A stretch of 64,000 nt of DNA from positions 48,408,074-48,472,073 of the forward strand of contig NC_083339.1 in the NCBI RefSeq assembly GCF_019175385.1, written 5' to 3'. Numbering within the stretch: the first letter of the stretch is position 1; each line of letters opens with the position of its first letter. The notes beneath the pieces are model-generated. The model did no database searches, was not told the DNA's origin, and was given only the letters and a program-made list of their open reading frames with translations. This stretch comes from Lycium barbarum (taxonomy: Eukaryota; Streptophyta; Magnoliopsida; Solanales; Solanaceae). Positions 12,079 to 23,455 of the stretch are shown piece by piece. Position numbers and translations under genes: made by a program.

Positions 12079-12560
12079 CGGCGCAGATAAAAAAATGAAA
12101 AGGAAACCTAATGTTTCCTTTGTTAAATGAAAGGGCGGGTCGGGTCAAATTTTGGACTAGGTTATTTTAAAATGTTGGGCTGGTTGTTTTAAAATGTTGG
12201 GCTGGGGTGAATTAAAATGTGGGTTGGTTGGGTAGATGACTAGGGTGCTGGGTCGGGTTTTTAAGTTAAAATATGGGCTGAATGAAAGAAATAGTTTGGC
12301 TTCTAAATTTAAATAAAAGACCCATTTAATTAATTGTATATTAAGTGTGCTAAAATATCCCCTAATATAAAAATATGTAGTTATTAGTGCTCGGATAAAA
12401 AATAAAATGACGCCATAATAGATGTGCGATAATATATTTGAAATTCAACAGTAAGTAAATGCTATTATTAAGTTACGCGAAGATAAATGTGATGCGTGTG
12501 CATAAGCTGGTAAAAATGTTGAAATGATAAAAATGTGAATTATAATAATAGTGGTAACAA

Positions 12561-12619
<59 letters not shown>
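12561..12619. repeat. AAT trinucleotide microsatellite
   Basis: About twenty uninterrupted AAT repeats in the upstream part of the LTR of G. Confidence 0.95.
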
Positions 12620-12620
<1 letters not shown>

Positions 12621-12791
12621 GGTAGTAATAACGGTAATAAAAGATAATGACGGGATAATTAAATGCTAGTATTAATAAAATCTAATAATTATAGTAAAAA
12701 ATGCAAATAATTATTTTTTAAAGTTGCCAAAATATTGGAAGCGAAAAATAGTTATTTCGGAGGAAAGGTGGGACAAAATTGGGTGTCAACA

Positions 12792-12868
12792 CAACACACC
12801 GATAAACAAGACTCTACTAGACACGATCTGTAGACACTCCGAGGATGAACTACTCTGATATCACTTTT
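12792..12868 (-). mobile_element. Leader and PBS of element F
   Basis: Read on the minus strand, this leaves the 5' LTR of F, passes a tRNA-iMet type PBS at about 12853-12863 (TGATATCAGAGT, against the usual TGGTATCAGAGC) and continues with 'gtgtctac' and 'cgtgtctagt'. The same order is seen after the PBS of element C (34290 onward), so this is true chromoviral leader. It is cut at 12791/12792 by the LTR of G. Confidence 0.75.
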
Positions 12869-13150
12869 TGTCACGACCCAACCCCGTAGGCCGTGACTAG
12901 TGCCCGAGCTGGACACTCGTATACGTACCTATTAGCTATAATCAACCCAAAACTAACATAATATAGAAACTTGTAAAGCAAAACGTCATCTCAGAACTGT
13001 CACATATATATATCATGGTAACCTGTCTCCTGAGGAGTCACAGTCAATCAAGCATGACATAATACGCAAGCCGACACGGCTGCCACTACATACGGGAACA
13101 TCCCAAAACACATATGCACGCCGACAAGGCTGCTACTACATACAACATCC

Positions 13151-13154
<4 letters not shown>

Positions 13155-13184
<30 letters not shown>
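13155..13184. repeat. AT microsatellite in the LTR of F
   Basis: Fifteen uninterrupted AT units between two copies of a 'gccgacaaggctgctactaca'-like phrase. Confidence 0.95.
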
Positions 13185-13187
<3 letters not shown>

Positions 13188-13670
13188 AGTCGACAAGGTT
13201 GCCACTACGTATGGGAACGTTACAAGTATAAGTCATGCTAACACAGCCAAACAACATCTGTACACAACCCACACATATGTCTACAGACCTCTAAGAGTAT
13301 CAACAGTGAAAAATGACGGGACAGGGCCCCGCCGTACCCCTGGATAAACATATATATATACATCAAATGGATCTGTACCAAAAGTCTAGGCTCCGGAACA
13401 ATGGAGCACTCCAAGACAGCTGAGTAAAAGTCCTAAGCTGGAGGATCACCAAAGTGAGTATCTGTACCTGCGGGCATGAAACGCAGCCCCCCCCCCCCCC
13501 CTCCACCTGAAGAAAGGGGGGTCAGTACGAGATATGTACTGAGTATATAAAGCATGAATTACATTAAGGAAGATCATAACTGAAGTAGAGATTCCAAGAG
13601 ACAAATATGATAATCAAGAAATCACTGTACCTGTGCCTTATGAAACAAAATCATATATATCATTATCATA

Positions 13671-13838
13671 TACCATACCCGGCCCGTTATGGGACTCGGT
13701 GAATAAAGTCGTGTACACGTATACCATACGCGGCCCATCATGGGACTCGGTACCATAATCATATCATCATATCATCATATCATCATATCATCATATCATC
13801 ATATACATATACCGTACCCGGCCCGGGACTCGGTGAAT
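13671..13838. repeat. LTR minisatellite with an 8-bp sub-array
   Basis: Three copies of a 'taccgtacccggcccg...gggactcggt' phrase (about 13671, 13722 and 13808) surround about six tandem copies of 'catatcat' (13759-13806). Equivalent phrases occur in the LTRs of C on the other strand, so this is a variable LTR module rather than a chance repeat. Confidence 0.75.
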
Positions 13839-15436
13839 GATACAATAACAGTATGCACGAGTAGAATATCATGAGCAACCATATGCAACTAAATCATCAT
13901 CTGAGAATCAATAGAATAAAAATAGTAATTAACACTCGAGTATCAAAGGCGATAGTCATATTGAGTACCCTTTAAATGTCACTATGGACTATATCAAATA
14001 GAGCCTCAGGAATCATAGACATATATCAAGATAATATGAAATAGCTTATGGAAGTCAAGGACATTAGTCATCGTAGAGTTTTTGAGGATAGGAGCTTATA
14101 TATACCGACTATTATCCAACGTATGGAAAACTTGAGAGGCAAGCTCAGTTATTTTAAGAGTTCTAACATCAAGAAGTGAATAAGAATCATGGATCACACT
14201 CGAACTTATGAATAGAGTTACCCCAAAGCTCATATCATACGTCACTTATATCTAAGACATGCCAAAAGAAAGAAGGGACAACTTTACATACCTGTTAGAA
14301 GTTATTCGTAATCACATTCGCTTCGCCGCCCCTTAGCCTATTTAATATAAAAGTAACGCTATCGTTAGTAAACTATACTTTCTAGTTCGTAAATCTGTAG
14401 CCCATCGCTTATAGAACCCATTCTTTAACTTATACTCTCTTGATTAGGGTTTTTCATTAGTTAAGGACCTAACGGAAATCGGGCAACATTTCCCCTATAT
14501 ATTCGCCTAACCCGAATTTCCTATTATCCTCCTGTTATCACAGAATTACCAACAACAACATATGGACATAATCATACCTTCAATCCTTTCAATTCAACAA
14601 GGATAACAACATGTCCACAAATAACACAACTTTAACTTTAACCATTTAATTCCTTCATTTTTACCATATAATCCATGATAACAACAATCATAATGCTACT
14701 TAAAATCAATTCACCATTTTTAATCAAAACAGGCCCCTACTCGGCTCAATCTACACTTCAATATCAACATACATAACCCTTTATATTCAACACACATCTA
14801 CCAATTATACAAGTTTAAACTACCTCCAAAACATGTAAAAAAAAAGATTGAATCTTACCTTAACGATCTTGGTTCCTTAATGTTGCCGCCTTCAACGATT
14901 CAATTCACGTTGCAATTCCTTTGAACACCTATAACTCCTTAGAATTCCAGCTTCCCAAACCCTCTTTCACTTTGAGCTTCACTTGAGCTCATTCTCGGCC
15001 AAAAATGGCCATGGCCGAGAGCTCCATTTTCTCCTCCATCTCCTTTCTTTTTTTTTTGTTCAACTAAAATGTGAAAGATGATTAAATGAGTCATTTTTTT
15101 GACTCATATATATGGATCCCCTAAGCCCTACACGTGTCAAACCTAATGAGTCATCCATTTAATATATTTTTTTTTATTTCGGTTGGGGCCCACTATTAGT
15201 AATTAAGTTAATTAATTTTAATTACTCACTAATTCTTACTTAATAATCCAATCACAATTAATTAGTCCCTAATCTCTAATAATATTTCTAAACTAAATAA
15301 AATTTATAAACAATTTGTGTTCTAATTAAAATTGAAAATTAAAAGTTCCTATTTCGTATCCGAAAATGATCCCGTCCTTAACTTAAGTCGGTTAGCTTGC
15401 GAATAATATCGACGTATAAGAATACGGGATGTAACA

Positions 15437-16541
15437 GGTTGGCTTCCTATTATGCCAATGTAGATTGTACAGCCAAAGTGGTTCGATTCGAATTTCCGGG
15501 AGAACCAGTCCTAGAGTGGAAAGGTAATACCGCATCTCCAAGAGGCAAATTTATTTCCTATCTCAAAGCAAGGAAGATGATCGCCAAAGGCTGTATTTAT
15601 CATTTAGTTCGGGTTCATGACATCGAAGCAAAACCGCCAGTTCTTCAATCTGTCCCGGTAGTAAATGAGTTTCCAGATGTGTTTCCAGGTCTTCCACTGG
15701 AGCGGGACATTGAATTTACTATCGATGTATTGCTAGATACTGAGCCAATATCTATCCCTCCATACAGAATGGCTCTTATAGAATTGAAAGAGCAAAAAGC
15801 ACAACTAAAGGATTTGCTCGAGAAGGGATTTATTAGGCCCAGTTCATCGCCATGGGGAGCACTTGTCTTATTTGTAAGAAAGAAAGACAGGTCCTTGCAG
15901 ATGTGTATCGATTATAGGCAGCTGAACAGGGTGACAATAAAGAATAAATATCCGCTTTCGAGGATCGATGATTTATTTGATCAATTGCAGGGAGCCGAGT
16001 GGTTTTCAAAGATAGATCTGAGGTCAGGATACCACCAAGTGAGGGTCAAAGAAGAAGATATCCCGAAGACATCTTTCAGAACTAGATATGGTCATTATGA
16101 ATTTCGAGTGATGTCCTTTGGCTTGACTAATGCTCCAGCAGTGTTTATGAACTTGATGAATGATGTGTTCAGGCCTTTTCTAGATTCATTCATAATCGTG
16201 TTCATCGATAACATCCTGGTATATTCTAAGTTAGAGGCAGATCATGCCGATCATTTGCGTACGGTCCTTGGAATTCTCCGAGCTCCAAAATTATATGCTA
16301 AATTCTCAAAATGTGAGTTCTGGTTGAATTCTGTAACTTTTCTAGGCCATATCATCTCAGCTGGCGGTTTCGGGTCGATACTCAAAAGATTGAGGCTGTG
16401 AAGGCTTGGCCAAGGCCTACAATGCCCACAGAAGTCCGTAACTTTCTGGGATTAGCAGGTTATTACAGAAGATTTGTGGAAGGGTTTTCCTCTATTTCAG
16501 CACCGTTAATGAAGTTGACACAGAAAGCGGCCAAATTTCGG
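15437..16541 (+). pseudogene. Reverse transcriptase of element B, 5'-truncated and inactivated
   Basis: The RT copies retrotransposon RNA into DNA. The reading starts mid-pol at '[11 protein letters not shown]', directly after the LTR of F; the ATG at 15397 belongs to that LTR, so the open frame 15397-16401 is an artificial fusion. Visible landmarks are '[13 protein letters not shown]', '[18 protein letters not shown]', '[13 protein letters not shown]' and '[14 protein letters not shown]'. The catalytic box reads FIDN where FIDD is expected, so an essential aspartate is lost. A one-base deletion near 16367 shifts the frame, and a TAG stop follows at 16542. Upstream gag and protease are not in the window. 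The sequence type is Tekay/Del chromovirus. Confidence 0.92.
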
Positions 16542-16544
16542 TAG

Positions 16545-17040
16545 ACCTGCACTTGTGAGCGCAGCTTCCAGGAGCTGAAAGACAGGTTGACTTCAGCCCC
16601 AGTCCTGACGCTTCTGGAAGGATCAGAAGGCTATGTTGTGTATTGTGATGCCTCCGGTGTCGGGTTAGGCTGTGTACTGATGCAGCACAGTAAGGTTATT
16701 GCCTATGCTTCGAGGCAGTTGTGGAAACATGAGAAGAATTATCCGACCTATGACCTTGAACTAGCTACAGTTATTCATGCTCTAAAGATATGGAGGCATT
16801 ACTTGTACGGTGTCCATGTGGATATCTACACAAATCATAAAATTCTCTAATATATTTTCAAGCAAAAAGAATTGAATCTGCGACAGAGGTGATGGTTAGA
16901 GTTATTGAAAGACTACGATGTAAATATTCTATACCATCCTAGAAAAGGAAAAGTGGTAGCCGATGCTCTTAGCTGTAAATCCATGGGCAGTCGATGTGAT
17001 GTCCCGCTGGAAAAAAGGGAATTAGCCCGTGAGCTCCACT
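16545..17040 (+). pseudogene. RNase H region of element B
   Basis: RNase H removes RNA from the RNA/DNA hybrid. '[17 protein letters not shown]' (catalytic aspartate kept), 'VIAYASRQL' and '[19 protein letters not shown]' identify it; 'YTNHKIL' replaces the usual YTDH, losing another acidic residue. Stops at about 16848, 16890 and 17040 break the frame. It continues the frame used downstream by integrase. Confidence 0.88.
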
Positions 17041-17066
17041 AGCTAGCTAGCCTAGGAGTTCGCTTA

Positions 17067-18125
17067 ATGGATTCGGGCAATGCAGGAGTTACTGTTCATA
17101 ACCCAACTGTTTCATCCCTAGACACGGAAGTAAAAAGGCGCCAATATGAAGATACCAAATTGAGCTATTATAGAGATACACTTCCCCAAAAGGAGAAGTC
17201 ACCATTTGAGATCTCTGCAGGTGGGATTCTCAGGTATCGAAGCAGGCTATGTGTTCTGGATGTTGCGGGATTACGCCACCAGATTCTGGAAGAAGCTCAT
17301 TACTCTCGTTATTCCGTTCATCCAGGAGAAACAAAGATGTACCATGATCTCAAATTAATGTATTGGTGGGAAGGAATGAAGAGAGATATAGTGGACTTTG
17401 TGGCTCGATGTCCAAATTGTCAACAAGTGAAAATTGAGCACTAAAAATCGGCAGGGCTCTTGCAAGCAATGGAAATTCCAACCTGGAAGTGGGAAGCGAT
17501 CAATATGGATTTTGTTGTAGGCTTACCTCGTTCTCAGCGCAAGTATGGCTCTATATGGGTGATTGTTGACAGACTCACGAAATCAGCTCATTTTCTGCCA
17601 GTTAGATCTACATATTCAGCAGAGGACTATGCCAAATTGTATCTTAAAGAGATAGTGCGACTTGATGGCATTCCTGTGTCCATCATTACTGACAGAGGAG
17701 CACAGTTCACAACTAAATTCTGGAAGTCCTTTCAAGAATGATCGGGCACTCAAGTCAAATTTAGCACCGCATTTCACCCACAGACTAATGGGCAAGCTGA
17801 GCGCACCATTCAAACCTTGGAGGACATATTGCGGGCGTGTACAATAAACTTTGGAGGTAATTGGGAGGATCATTTGCCACTTATTGAATTTGCATATAAT
17901 AACAGCTATCATGCCTGTATCCAGATGGCCCCGTATGAAGCCTTTTATGGGAGGAAGTGTAGATCGCCCATCGGATGGATTGAAGTAGGGGAAACACAGT
18001 TAATAGGCTCGAAATTGATTCAGCAAGCGGTTGAGAAGGTTAAGCTTATCCGAGACCGGTTGTTGGTAGCCCAAAGTCGCCAAAAGTCTTATGCGGACAA
18101 TCGCCGATGGAATTTGGAATTTTAG
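17067..18125 (+). pseudogene. Integrase of element B
   Basis: Integrase inserts the cDNA into the host genome. The N-terminal zinc-binding module is visible (H and H around '[19 protein letters not shown]', then 'CPNCQQVK'). The core follows, with 'INMDFVVGLPRS', 'ITDRGAQFTTKFW' and 'FHPQTNGQAERTIQTLEDIL', then 'APYEAFYGRKCRSPIGW'. One frame runs through the region but is broken by TAA near 17442, TGA near 17739 and TAG near 18123, so no full protein can be made. Confidence 0.93.
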
Positions 18126-18595
18126 GCCAATGATTTGGTATTTTTGAAAGTGTCGCCAATGAAAGGTATAATGAGATTTGGTAAGAAAGGAAAGCTTATG
18201 AATTAGAATTACCCCCAGAACTTGAATCAGTCCATCCAATTTTTCATGTATTAATGCTTCGTAAGTGTGTCAGAGATCCTACTAGAATCTTACCTGTAGA
18301 TGATGTTCAAGTTACAGAAAGGTTGGCTTATGAGGAAGTACCCATTGCTATACTAGATAGGCAAGTACAGAGGCTTAGAAATAAAGAGGTAGCCTCAGTC
18401 AAAGTCTTGTGGAAGAATGATAACAGAGAGGAAATAACTTGGGAAGTAGAAGAAGCTATGAAATCCAAATATCCATATTTATTTCCGCCCCCAGAGGAGA
18501 CTCAAGATGAAACGCCAGTGTTCCCAGGTATGAAATATTTTTCTTTATCGCTTTTGGGTCGTGTGTGGCCATGTTTATTATTGTTGATGTCATAG
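18126..18595 (+). pseudogene. Integrase C-terminus and chromodomain of element B, with internal deletion
   Basis: After 'FLKVSPMKG' the sequence jumps from 'RFGKKGK' to 'YELELPPELESVHP'. About 55 bp present in elements E, H and I at this point are missing near 18195. The frame resumes at 18254 with 'MLRKCVRDPTRI' and ends with a chromodomain ('PIAILDRQVQRLRNKEVAS', 'VLWKNDNREEITWEVEEAM'). Chromodomains are thought to steer integration to particular chromatin. The frame after 'PYLFPPPEET' shows no further domain. Confidence 0.88.
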
Positions 18596-18717
18596 CCCTG
18601 TGTGGCGATGTTATTTTGGGTTGCTGTGACAGGATGGTAGTGCAAAATTACAGGGGAAACTCTGGCGAAATTTCTGTAGAATTCCCGAGAATTTAACATG
18701 CGAGGACGAATGTTCTT

Positions 18718-18730
18718 AAGGGGGGAAGAG
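18718..18730 (+). other. Polypurine tract of element B
   Basis: AAGGGGGGAAGAG directly precedes the LTR start TGTTACACC at 18731 and follows the conserved 'cgaggacgaatgttctt'. It would prime plus-strand DNA synthesis. Confidence 0.88.
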
Positions 18731-19080
18731 TGTTACACCTCAGAAATTTCATGTCGTGGCACAGTAAATAGACTAACGCAGGGTAAGATATGTGTGATGT
18801 CCCTATCAGTAAGAAAGGTTACGTAACGATTCTAATTAAGATTTCAAAGACGTTCGAAGCAAGAAAAGCAAGTTCGTTGAAGAATGTAAAGCATAAGTCG
18901 AGTTTGGAAAAGGGTTGCAAAGTACCGAGCTAATGTTGATTTGATAACATCTTAAGGGAAAGTTATAATGTTTCTTAGATTGTTTATGAAGTGTTAAACA
19001 AGTATTAAGAAGGTACCATAAGGATTGGAGATCGAACGAAACGACGGAAATAATTCAAGAAAAATGGAGTTATACGACCA

Positions 19081-19190
19081 CTTATACAGTCCGTATAACC
19101 CAACAGAAAAGATGATTTCCCTGATGGTGAGATACCGTCACTTATATGGACCGTATAATGTTATACGGACCGTATAAGTGTCTGTATAAC
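19081..19190 (+). promoter_or_regulatory. Near-palindrome cluster upstream of TATA in LTR B
   Basis: Three copies or variants of TTATACGGACCGTATAA occur: 'cttatacagtccgtataac' at 19081, and 'cttatatggaccgtataat' and 'gttatacggaccgtataag' within 19141-19180. Each has 8-base inverted arms around one base. They lie about 25 bp upstream of the TATA-like box at 19214. Equivalent clusters are in the LTRs of D, H and I. A protein-binding role is inference. Confidence 0.7.
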
Positions 19191-19213
19191 ACTCGACGGG
19201 CAAAATTTTAATT

Positions 19214-19224
19214 TTATAAAAAAG
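19214..19224 (+). promoter_or_regulatory. TATA-like box in LTR B
   Basis: 'tttataaaaaa' followed by 'gggacccaaagttcattt'; the LTR of I has the same order (TTTTTAAATAAGGACCCAAG), supporting its use as a core promoter. Confidence 0.55.
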
Positions 19225-20293
19225 GGACCCAAAGTTCATTTCCTCACTTCTCCAACTTTCTCAAAACCTCTAGAACTCTCTCTATATCATAACAACACAT
19301 ATCTAAGGGATGAATCAAAGATCAAACATCAAGAATTGGTAGAATCAAGGGTGTGGATGCTTCCTAAGGTTGATAGAAGTTAAGAATCTCTTTGGTATTA
19401 AAGTTGAGCTTTTCTCTAAGTGGAGTATCTCCATCCAAAGACCATCTCTACATAATAAAAGGTGAGTTTTATAATTGTTTCATGTTGTTAATGGTATTGA
19501 GTAGTTGAAGAACTTGAATTAGGAAAGAAATATGGAATATGGGCTCAAATATGCAAATAATGGTACGTTGAGTTGAAAGATAGCTTGAGTTATGATTCAT
19601 GGTGTAACAAGAGCATAATCTTGTTACGAATGACGCTAATGATGTTGAGGAAGTATTATGTGAATGATGAACATGATGTTGTATTATAGTAATAGTTATG
19701 GAGGATTCTGGAAATGAATTTGGGGAAGTTGAATAACGTCTAACTCGAAGGAATTATTGTAGTATGATATTATGGGTGTTCTTATGATGTTGGGAGTTTT
19801 TTTTATTACATGGGAAAAGTTATCAAAACAAAGGAAATACCGCCCAATTTTCATTAGCCCTTAGTCGCTTTAGTTTAAGCTTAAGTATACTTCCGATTAT
19901 CTGATTCTAGTACGAACCTTTTGTATGTAGAATTGTGAGCCCGGAAGGAGAGCGTTTAGTCGATATAGTTAAGGAGACATAAAGGTATGTAAGGCAAGTC
20001 TCCTTCCTTCAAAGGCATGACTTCTATACTATAATTTCTTTTCTATACTCACATGACCTTCTTACATCCCTAAAGATGAAAGTTAAAGATCCATAAGAGC
20101 TTCTTACGACATATGTTCTATGATAGTGATAATGATAATTATGCTTTCATGAGCCTGATATTCTATGTTTATGATTTCATTGGTGTTATTTCTTGTTGTT
20201 GCCTCACCTCATGATACTAGTTCTTTCAAAGCGAGGCATGGCGATGATGATGTTCCATAATGTAATTGGAGGTTCTCCACCTTACGTAACTCC

Positions 20294-20298
20294 GATGG
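20294..20298. repeat. Left target-site duplication of element E (GATGG)
   Basis: GATGG directly before the E terminus TGTCACGACCC; the same five bases follow the other terminus at 29577-29581. Confidence 0.92.
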
Positions 20299-22442
20299 TG
20301 TCACGACCCAACCCCGTAGGCCGCGACTAGTGCCTGTGCTGGACACCTGAACGTACCCAATAACCCAAACCAGCATATAAGCAGAATATTTAAATGTAAA
20401 AGTCAATTGGCATTATTAATTATCACAGATTAACGGATAAAGCACAAGGAAGCCGATCAGGCTGTCACAGATCATACCAACCCAAATCATATGCAGAACC
20501 CACATGTATGTCTACAGACCTCTACAGAACACATCAGAATCATAAGACGGGACAGGGCCCCGTCATACCCCTGAACAACATACAAATGTACCATAGCAAG
20601 GACTGTACCAAACATAGGCTCCGAACAATAGAGCACTCCAAGATGGCAGAATATAGTCCTAAACATGCGGATCAGCAAATCTGTAGTCTGTACCTGCGTG
20701 GCATGAAAACGCAGCCCCCGAAGAAAGGGGGTCAGTACGAAATATGTACTGAGTATGTAAAGCATGGAACGTAGTAAACAAAGTCATAATCGAAGCAGAA
20801 GATACAGAAAATGAACGGAATATCCAGATTAGCAAAGATGCTGATCATAAAGCATAAATAGTATTTGCAGAAAACGTATGTCATACCTGGTCCCACTACG
20901 GGACAAAATCATAACCGAAACAGAACGTACAGAAAAGTGAGTGTGATATCCAGAGTATCGAATGCATATTTTCAAAACATGAAGAGTGTGTACAGAAACA
21001 TATGCCATATCATATCCGGCCCCTGCCAAGGGACTCGGCAGACAGAACGAGGCCACCCCCCGACGCTGGTGCCACAACACATAAGGATCAGAAAAGAGGA
21101 ATAACCCTGTAACATAGCATAACATATCAAATGGCCATATCAGATCATATCATATCATGTCAGAATAGTGTGCATGGCACAGCATACTCCACAACCCATG
21201 TACATATATACCTGCCCCCTCACATCGAGGCACGGCGAACAATGCAGTGGAAGACGCTTGAGAACATATCCTGGCCCGGGCTCAGTGTGGGAAACATTGA
21301 GGCATCCACGAATGGAGTAGTGAGAAACTAAATGCAATAAAATACCATGTATACTTCCAGAGACTCAATGAGGCATATCGAGTGACAAGTCAAAACAATG
21401 AAATCGGACGGAATCATAGTAAGTTAAACTTCGGATGTCATAATGGGTTACGGAGGCATAATCTTTCTGAGATCGTTTCCAAGATCCAAAACAGTTTATA
21501 AGACTTAACGGAGTATTTAAAACAATTCTTTAGATAATAGTTAGAGGAGTAGTTAAGACATTTCATTTAAAGCAGCTCGAAGACAAGTCATAAATACAAA
21601 AGGGGTAAAATCGGAAATAGTGGGCCCACCTCGGGACAAACGAAGCGGTGGGCTCAAATTACGTATTTTAAGCTTGTGGGGTCACCTATAGAGGTACTAG
21701 GGACATTTCATAACTTTCTAAACAATTTGTGAAAGTTTGCCTAATTCTTCCAACAAAGCATACCTAAAAGGTTCAATTCTATTGAATGAAAAAGTGACAA
21801 TTTCAAACGCGGATTCCGATGGACAGAATATATTCCGGGGCTCAAATCCGATCCTAGTACACCTAGGACATGCCAAAAGAAGAGCATCCCCGATACATAT
21901 AGCATCCCCGAGAATTTAACTCGGCCAAAACAATCAACAACAACCCAACAACAACACGAACAATCAATATAGGACACAATATTAACACAACTAGTCTTCT
22001 TTCCGACATAATGCAAGAACTTTCATTCCGACTTCCCATTTCCAAACCAATCTCAATGTTTTCATATTCATTATTAATCTAGATTATCACAATATAATTT
22101 GGAAGCATTTCATATCATTTCCACAAAATATTCACACGATATACAAAATATACAAACTTTCCACCAAAGTCATAATTCATCCTAAACTTCTAATATTCAA
22201 CCTACATATCCATAACATATTTCCATCTTCCAATTTCATCAACCATAATCATAATTCACATCTTAACAACTTCATTTCCATAATATCGAAAAATCATTCT
22301 AAAGTGACATAATCTTCTACATTCCAACTTCAACCAAAATTCATTCAACTTTCATTGCCAATATAATTTTCACCATAACCACAACTAGAATACAACATAA
22401 AATTCAACTCATATATGTATACAACATACATACACTCACGGC

Positions 22443-22477
<35 letters not shown>

Positions 22478-23327
22478 TTTGTAAACTTCCATATTTCCAT
22501 AGTTTCTACTCATTTCCATATACTACAACACAAACAAACCTTCATAACATAATAAAAAGGTATGAATTCCTACCTTTTTCTCCAATCTTCTTCACTTGTC
22601 CAAAGTGTGAGATTGATGAAACTAATGCTCAATCTTCCAAAACAACTACACCAAGTTGTAGAGGGACCTTGAATTAGTAGGAATTCAACAAGAAAATAAT
22701 TTTAGAGTCAAGATTTTTTTGAGGGTGATTTTTCTATGGCCAACCCGAAATGGCTCTTATGTTTGCTCTTGGTTTTTCTTCTTTCTCTTCTTTCTTTGTT
22801 TCTTGAAACTTCTATTAGATAGTGACCATTTATAATTAATTAGCACATGGAAATATTCATTAAAACCATGGGTTGGGCCTCACTTGGCCGGCCACCCCTT
22901 AAACATTGTGCCTAAATTTTCATTTTATTATTTTGGGTCAACTCGGTTGATCCCGAGTTGGGCCTAGCCCACTGACCTTTCGACCTTAAAACGTTCATAT
23001 CTCCTTGTACCGACATCACCTAGGAACCCACGACCTATGGATAGAAAGCTAATTCAATTATCTACAACTTCTATTTCATGGTATCTTTCCAAATTCCAAA
23101 CTTATAATACCGTGTTTTCCCCTCAAAGTCAGGTCACCCGAAAACGTTTTCTTAAAAATATTCGTTTGGAGGGCTTCCACTTTGATTTGGTCCAAGGGTA
23201 CTTCATGAGTTGTGTTTAACTTTACATATGTGATTCATATGACTTTTCAGATGTTTCAAAAAAAAATCTCGGTGTGTGTGCCCCACCCCAGCAAATAATC
23301 CGACGTTCAAAAATACGGGATATAACA
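20299..23327 (-). mobile_element. 3' LTR of minus-strand element E
   Basis: On the minus strand it runs from TGTTATATCCCG (23327) to GGGTCGTGACA (20299), 3029 bp. It has the conserved stem-loop (20733-20751) and an AT microsatellite (22446-22475). Against the 5' copy it lacks about 165 bp near 21880 but otherwise looks about 98-99% identical by eye over the shared part, which suggests a young insertion. Confidence 0.92.
22446..22475. repeat. AT microsatellite in 3' LTR of E
   Basis: About fifteen TA units; the partner LTR near 28710 has only a short interrupted TA stretch. Confidence 0.9.
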
Positions 23328-23343
23328 TCCTCCCCCCCTTTAG
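23328..23343 (-). other. Polypurine tract of element E
   Basis: The minus strand reads CTAAAGGGGGGGAGGA directly before the LTR start, preceded by 'cattcgaggacgaatgtt' as in the other elements. Confidence 0.88.
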
Positions 23344-23455
23344 AACATTCGTCCTCGAATGTTAAATTAGCCTTATAGGTCTTACAAACACTCCGGGGGA
23401 GTTTCTTCTTATGAGTAGCACACATGAATTATTTACCAAGTAATATAACAAGTTT

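Larger units (their letters stand above)
9444..12791 (-). mobile_element. 5' LTR of Tat/Ogre-like element G
   Basis: On the minus strand the LTR starts TGTTGACACCC at 12791 and ends ...TATGACA at 9444, directly before the PBS. The length is about 3.35 kb, fitting the large LTRs of this lineage. It contains several loose copies of 'aggggatttttgcgattcc' (about 11500-11850), a G25 run and an AAT microsatellite. The right boundary falls inside the leader of element F. No partner 3' LTR is present in the window, so the far end of G is lost or lies to the left. Confidence 0.82.
12869..15436 (-). mobile_element. 5' LTR of minus-strand chromovirus F
   Basis: The minus strand begins TGTTACATCCCG at 15436 and ends GGGTCGTGACA at 12869, next to the PBS. 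The length is 2568 bp. The ends resemble those of element E (TGTTATATCCCG...), so F and E belong to one LTR subgroup. It contains the conserved CAGTAC...GTACTG stem-loop (13523-13541), an AT microsatellite (13155-13184), a C15 run (13487-13501) and a small minisatellite (13671-13838). The rest of F lies beyond the inserted G and outside the window. Confidence 0.85.
18731..20298 (+). mobile_element. 3' LTR of element B, first part
   Basis: It starts TGTTACACCTC after the PPT. It carries the near-palindrome cluster (19081-19190) and a TATA-like box (19214-19224). It is interrupted at 20298 by element E and resumes at 29577. Confidence 0.9.

Noticed and set aside
11876..12148. Proline-rich 90-residue protein
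   Set aside because: The proline run is the G25 homopolymer read on the other strand, inside an LTR.
15397..15436. ATG at 15397 as a true RT start
   Set aside because: Those bases belong to the LTR of F; the open frame merely runs across the junction into B.
17616..17912. Minus-strand ORF over integrase of B
   Set aside because: Antisense shadow of a conserved pol region.
20487..21337. Pairs of overlapping small ORFs in LTR E (also repeated at 26913-27442)
   Set aside because: They lie in LTR sequence, appear on both strands and show no domain; their repetition only reflects the two LTR copies.
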